NCBI GenBank assembly: GCA_003993805.1
Contig: RSEF01000002.1
Location: forward strand, 5,927,900 to 5,991,899
Origin: Himantopus leucocephalus
Taxonomy: Eukaryota > Chordata > Aves > Charadriiformes > Recurvirostridae
Length of the DNA: 64,000 nt
Direction of reading: 5' to 3'
A program made the position numbers and the translations under genes. Positions within the stretch are counted from its first letter, which is position 1. Every line of letters begins with the position of its first letter. Below the pieces are notes generated by a model. That model ran no database searches and was not told the DNA's origin. It saw only the letters and a list, made by a program, of their open reading frames with translations. Of this stretch, positions 60,079-64,000 are shown piece after piece.

Positions 60079-61335
60079 GTAAGTGCTTTAAAAATATCTT
60101 CACTTCTGGTTTGGTTTTGTTGCACTATTTTTATTTTTTTTTTTTGCTATGTTTTCTGTCAGTTCTGTCCTCTTCTCACCAGCATGAAGTAGATATTTCA
60201 ACTTCCTTCTGTCAGACGTAATAGGAGAGAAGATAATGACAATATTGTGCATGGTAATACAATTTTCTGAACTGCAGGGAAGAGAAGTTTGTGTGTGTCA
60301 CTTATTCAGGTCTAAAATCTTTAGGGGCCTTATTACAGTTCTTTTTCAATACGTTTAAATTTCTCAGTAAAATAAATAGTGAAGACTAAGTAACACTTTG
60401 GCTGAGTGGAGAGTATTTTAAAGGAAATGAGAGAGGAATGGAAACAGAAAAGCTGGAGGGATTTAGACTGCTGATGAATTCTTGGCTTTTGGCAAAGGAG
60501 GATCAACAAGTCAACAAATTCTAGTCCCCAAAATAACATGCTTTGGAGGTGCGAAGGTACTCAGTTTTGAGTTGTGATCTACATTTGTACATGATATGTT
60601 TATAGACTATGCGTGTTTCTTTCTTTTATAGTATAAACAGTGAAGAGATCCAGAATAATTCCTGTCGTACACCAACTTACTCTGCATAAAGGACTTTATT
60701 CATATCCCTACCATCTGCAGATGCTAACAGTTCCTCCTGCATCCAGTCCTCAGGGTCTAAGCGCGTTGTCTGAGGGTGTGATTTTACTTGACAGGTTCTC
60801 ATGATCTTGATGGGAACGGAGAAGTTCAGATGGGATAGAGAGAGATGCGATCTTGTGCAGGCAGAAGAGATTATAGGCTGTGCAAAGATTGCAGTCTGTT
60901 AGGAATTGTAGGAAAAGGAAGAAAAGACCTTAGAGTGGAGGGATGGATGAGCTTTTGGTCTAAATACGTGAGAGTATTTGAACCAGGGAAGTGGATGACC
61001 TAGGTCAAGTGAGGGGAGGGGATGAGATGATCTACTTATGGAGGGACATGTTTTGAGTTGGTAGAACTAAATGAAAAAAATTAGGGTTTAAATTAGGAAG
61101 AAAATGTGAAAACAGGCAACTGTGCACAGGGAGACATCAGGAAGATGTAAGGAAGATAAAATCTAAACTTGCCTGTGGACAGGAGGACAAGAAAAGCCGT
61201 GGGGTCCTGGAGAGAGATGCTTTACTTTCTGCTCCCCTGTCTATATCTGTATTTACATGAAACAAAGGGAAAGCTGAAGTGTCGGCCTTCCCTCCGCATG
61301 TTTTGTGTGTCTGATCTGTATTGCCAGTCTCATTT

Positions 61336-61440
61336 AGACTGTAAGCTCCTTGGGCAGAGGGCCATGCTTTCCTCTTTGTTTGTTCCATGGAAGGTACAAT
61401 GTCAGCATTCACTAATTAAGTGCTTTGTTGATTGTAATAC
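61336..61440 (+). repeat. Ancient SINE/LINE 3' tail relic (L2/CR1-like)
   Basis: The stretch agactgtaagctccttgggc followed by agagggccatg, then a T-rich part and acaatgtcagca, resembles the 3' tail shared by several ancient amniote retroposons (actgtaagctccttgagggc, agggac, tagcacaatg). It is too diverged to name precisely by eye. Confidence 0.45.
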
Positions 61441-61848
61441 ATTGCATTTATCCAGGCTCAGGATGGACTCCAAGACTACTGGGATGTTTCCCGGGGATCC
61501 CAGAATTTGGCAATCTACCTATGCTGGTGGACTTCTGCCTTTGCTAGCCAAGAGACAATAATATTGAGCAAAAAATGTTCAGCACACACAATATTTTGCG
61601 CACCATGAAATATTTGTTGTTCTCCCTAATGACCTGAACCATGGTGGTGGCAGGATGCTAAGGTCATGAGCAGTGTCAAAAGGATTTATTAGATTATAGG
61701 TAGTTTGTGAAGGATAGTTTAGGGGTTACTGCTTTGGAATTGTCCAAATGGTGGGAATTTAAATACCAATCCAATATCCATGGAGTATCTATATATTAGT
61801 AGCTTGTATGGATTTAAGGGTTGGGTTCTAGCAAGGCATATTAGCAAA

Positions 61849-62208
61849 ACCACCCTTACCATCAGCAAGTTTGCTGATGACACAAAACTGGGAGGGGTAG
61901 CTGACACGCTAGAAGTCTGTGCCACCATTCAGCATGACCTGGACAGGCTGGAGAGTTAGGCAGAAAGAAACCTTATGAAATTCAACAAGGGCAAGCGTAG
62001 GGTATTGCATCTGGGGAGGAATAATCCCATGCATCAGTACAGGTTAGGNNNNNNNNNNNNNNNNNNNNNNNNNNNNNNNNNNNNNNNNNNNNNNNNNNNN
62101 NNNNNNNNNNNNNNNNNNNNNNNNNNNNNNNNNNNNNNNNNNNNNNNNTTGGACTAGACGATCTCCAGAGGTCCCTTCCAACCCTGACCATCCTGTTATT
62201 CTGTGATT
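61849..62208 (+). mobile_element. CR1 LINE fragment, interrupted by assembly gap
   Basis: The + strand reads SKFADDTKLGGVADTLEVCA and then DLDRLES followed by a stop (TAG at 61957-61959), then KFNKGKRRVLHLGRNNPM. This is the CR1 reverse-transcriptase palm region. A 100-N gap follows. The sequence beyond it is the typical avian CR1 3' end: ttggactagacgatctccag, then attctgtga. The internal part is missing from the assembly or was deleted in the genome. The copy is inactive (stop codon, truncation). Confidence 0.93.
62049..62148. other. Assembly gap, 100 N, inside a CR1
   Basis: Exactly 100 unknown bases between two parts of the same CR1 element, consistent with a repeat-induced break. Confidence 0.98.
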
Positions 62209-64000
62209 TCCTTCCCTAGAAAGTCAATAAAGTGCAGTGTGTCAGCAAAAAGCCATGATTGGAAACAGCCTCCAATGGAGGCACTATGCCCATGAGAGAG
62301 TCACAGCCTGAAACAGCCACGGGAGAACATCCAGGTCTCATGTACAAGATGGGGAAAATGCCACCTCCACACCTAGAATCCTTGTGCTTGTTTTGATAAA
62401 TACACCAAAATTATCAGTGTTTCTGCCATTAAGGGAAACTCACTTTCCCTTTGTGCATCAGTTCTCCTTCTTCAGCCTCTTCCTCTTTCAGTTAAGTATT
62501 TAATAGCACTGGGTAAGGTTTGGTTTTAAACGCCTAAAAATGGGAAATAAATATTCCTACTTATACTGTTCCTTAGCTCAGGACGAGCAAGTACTCTCTC
62601 ATCTGCTATACTTTGCACAGAGTTCCTGCCAGTCATCCAGTTGTTTAAAGACATGAAGATAATTAGGAAGATGATCCTAAGGCCTCAGGGGACTTGCCAA
62701 GTCATGTGTTCCCACCTGTTAGGACAGAAAGACCATCATTTACAGGCTGACTTATCTAACAGAGTGGGATGTTTTTTTCTCTTATTCTTCAATGGTCAAA
62801 GCAAACAGCAAGTATGTTCAATAGTAAAACACAAAATCTGGATGTGTGGCACCTTTTGGGATGGGTTGCATCACGGGATCAGAGGAGGTGAGTTAAGAGT
62901 GAGTGGATGCATCAGATTGTGCTTCCCCCACCTATAAGAAATGAAATTAATGACAAGTGAGGATGCTTAAGTTGGGAACCCATCAAGGCATCAGGAAGGG
63001 GGGCAGGGAAAGATAGCTGGCAAGGGCATGTCTGAGTGTTCTCAGCATTTTTGGAGCATGCTTCTGCTCCCAGTTTGGAGCTGGAATTTATCAGCCTCTG
63101 GGGTACACTAAGGACCCAAAGGAAATGCAGGGAAGGGTGGTGTCATGCGTGCACTCCCGGAGGGACTTGTTGTTAGAGTGAGGGGTACCTGTGTTGTGGC
63201 TGGGATATTAAATCTCGAGGTAATTGACAAAGCCATTTCAGTGCATTTTTAAAAGCATGTTAATGACATACTGAGGTTTGGCTGGAGCTGTTATTATAGA
63301 AGAGTAAAAAAAAAAAATCTAAATAAATCTACTATGGCAATTATTAGGTGATGAGACTCAAATGGTCTGATGTAAGAGTGTGTAGTGATGGAGACTGCAA
63401 CCTGAGCTGGAGTAGCAGGACAAAATCAGCAGGGAAATGATCATCAGTGTATGCTATATCACAGACAACCTAATTATCTCCAAGGTGGGGGCTTTATTAC
63501 ATTACTAGGAGGGACTGTTTTCTGAACAAGCGCCCAAACTGCCAATAAAACAGGAGATAATGGACCTAGCTAATATTGATTCTAGTTCAGAAGGGATTTG
63601 GATAGATGTATGTCACTCAGCAGCAGCATGTCTCTAGTACTTTAACTGGCGGCTGGAAGAAAAAAAACATTTATTTATGTTTTCAGGTATGCTCAAGCAA
63701 CCTCAAGGAGATACTTTAAAAATCACATTGCAGAGACATGGTAGGAATACTGGGGAGGTGGCATATTTCATGTTTGCACAAGGACTAACCTGTCTATGGG
63801 GTTTCCCACGTGATGCCTCAGAAACTTTCGGAAATTTGATTTTTTGTTGTTTAATCTAATAGAACTTTTGTGTTGGTTATCATTTTGTTTATCCAACTGC
63901 ATTTTTCCCCTTGATGTACTGCAAGAATTTGCTTTGTATTTACAAAGAACAGAAAGTCCAGTGGAAACAAGAAGTAATGTTTGGAGTAGAAAGAAAATCA

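Larger units (their letters stand above)
60079..64000 (+). other. SCN5A: Intron 8, 5' portion (runs off window)
   Basis: Sequence after the gtaagt donor of exon 8. The next coding exon, which should begin with the CPEGY-like loop motif and carry the domain I selectivity region, is not found before 64000. It contains an ancient SINE/LINE-tail relic near 61336-61440 and a gap-broken CR1 at 61849-62208. Confidence 0.8.

Overview
This is a vertebrate, almost certainly avian, genomic window. It carries introns of 1.7 to 10.2 kb, GT-AG splice sites and two CR1 LINE fragments with bird-type 3' ends. It has no operons or prokaryotic features. It comes from a draft assembly: there are three 100-N gaps (29484-29583, 50999-51098, 62049-62148) and about nine isolated single Ns. 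Four of those single Ns sit exactly between two near-identical copies of local sequence.

The one gene I can support is the 5' part of a voltage-gated sodium channel alpha subunit on the + strand. It is best matched to SCN5A (Nav1.5, the cardiac channel). The first coding exon is at 26738-27056 (ATG at 26790), followed by exons at 28720-28838, 32741-32830, 36278-36406, two alternative 92-nt exons (40913-41004 and 41138-41229), 49543-49773 and 60015-60078. Codon phases join without a break and give about 330 residues: the cytoplasmic N-terminus, domain I S1-S5 and the start of the S5-pore extracellular loop. The gene runs on past the right edge; the exon with the rest of the domain I pore is not in the window. 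Exon lengths of 119, 90, 129, 92, 231 and 64 nt equal those I know for human SCN5A exons 3-8.

Layout: 1-26737 is upstream flank and/or intron 1 with no recognisable coding gene. It probably hides the non-coding exon 1; a CpG-dense patch at 20500-20850 is the best guess for a regulatory or first-exon region. 27057-60014 holds introns 2-7. Intron 3 is a U12-type AT-AC intron, intron 7 holds a reverse-oriented CR1, and the long introns carry faint relics of ancient amniote repeats (MIR-like and CR1/L2-like). 60079-64000 is intron 8, with a second CR1 broken by an assembly gap.

The most informative biology is the retained pair of mutually exclusive exons coding S3-S4 (N versus D at residue 209), the AT-AC intron, and an upstream ATG eight bases before the true start that opens a 94-codon overlapping reading frame. 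I found no undescribed multi-gene system; most long reading frames in this window are chance or repeat-derived.
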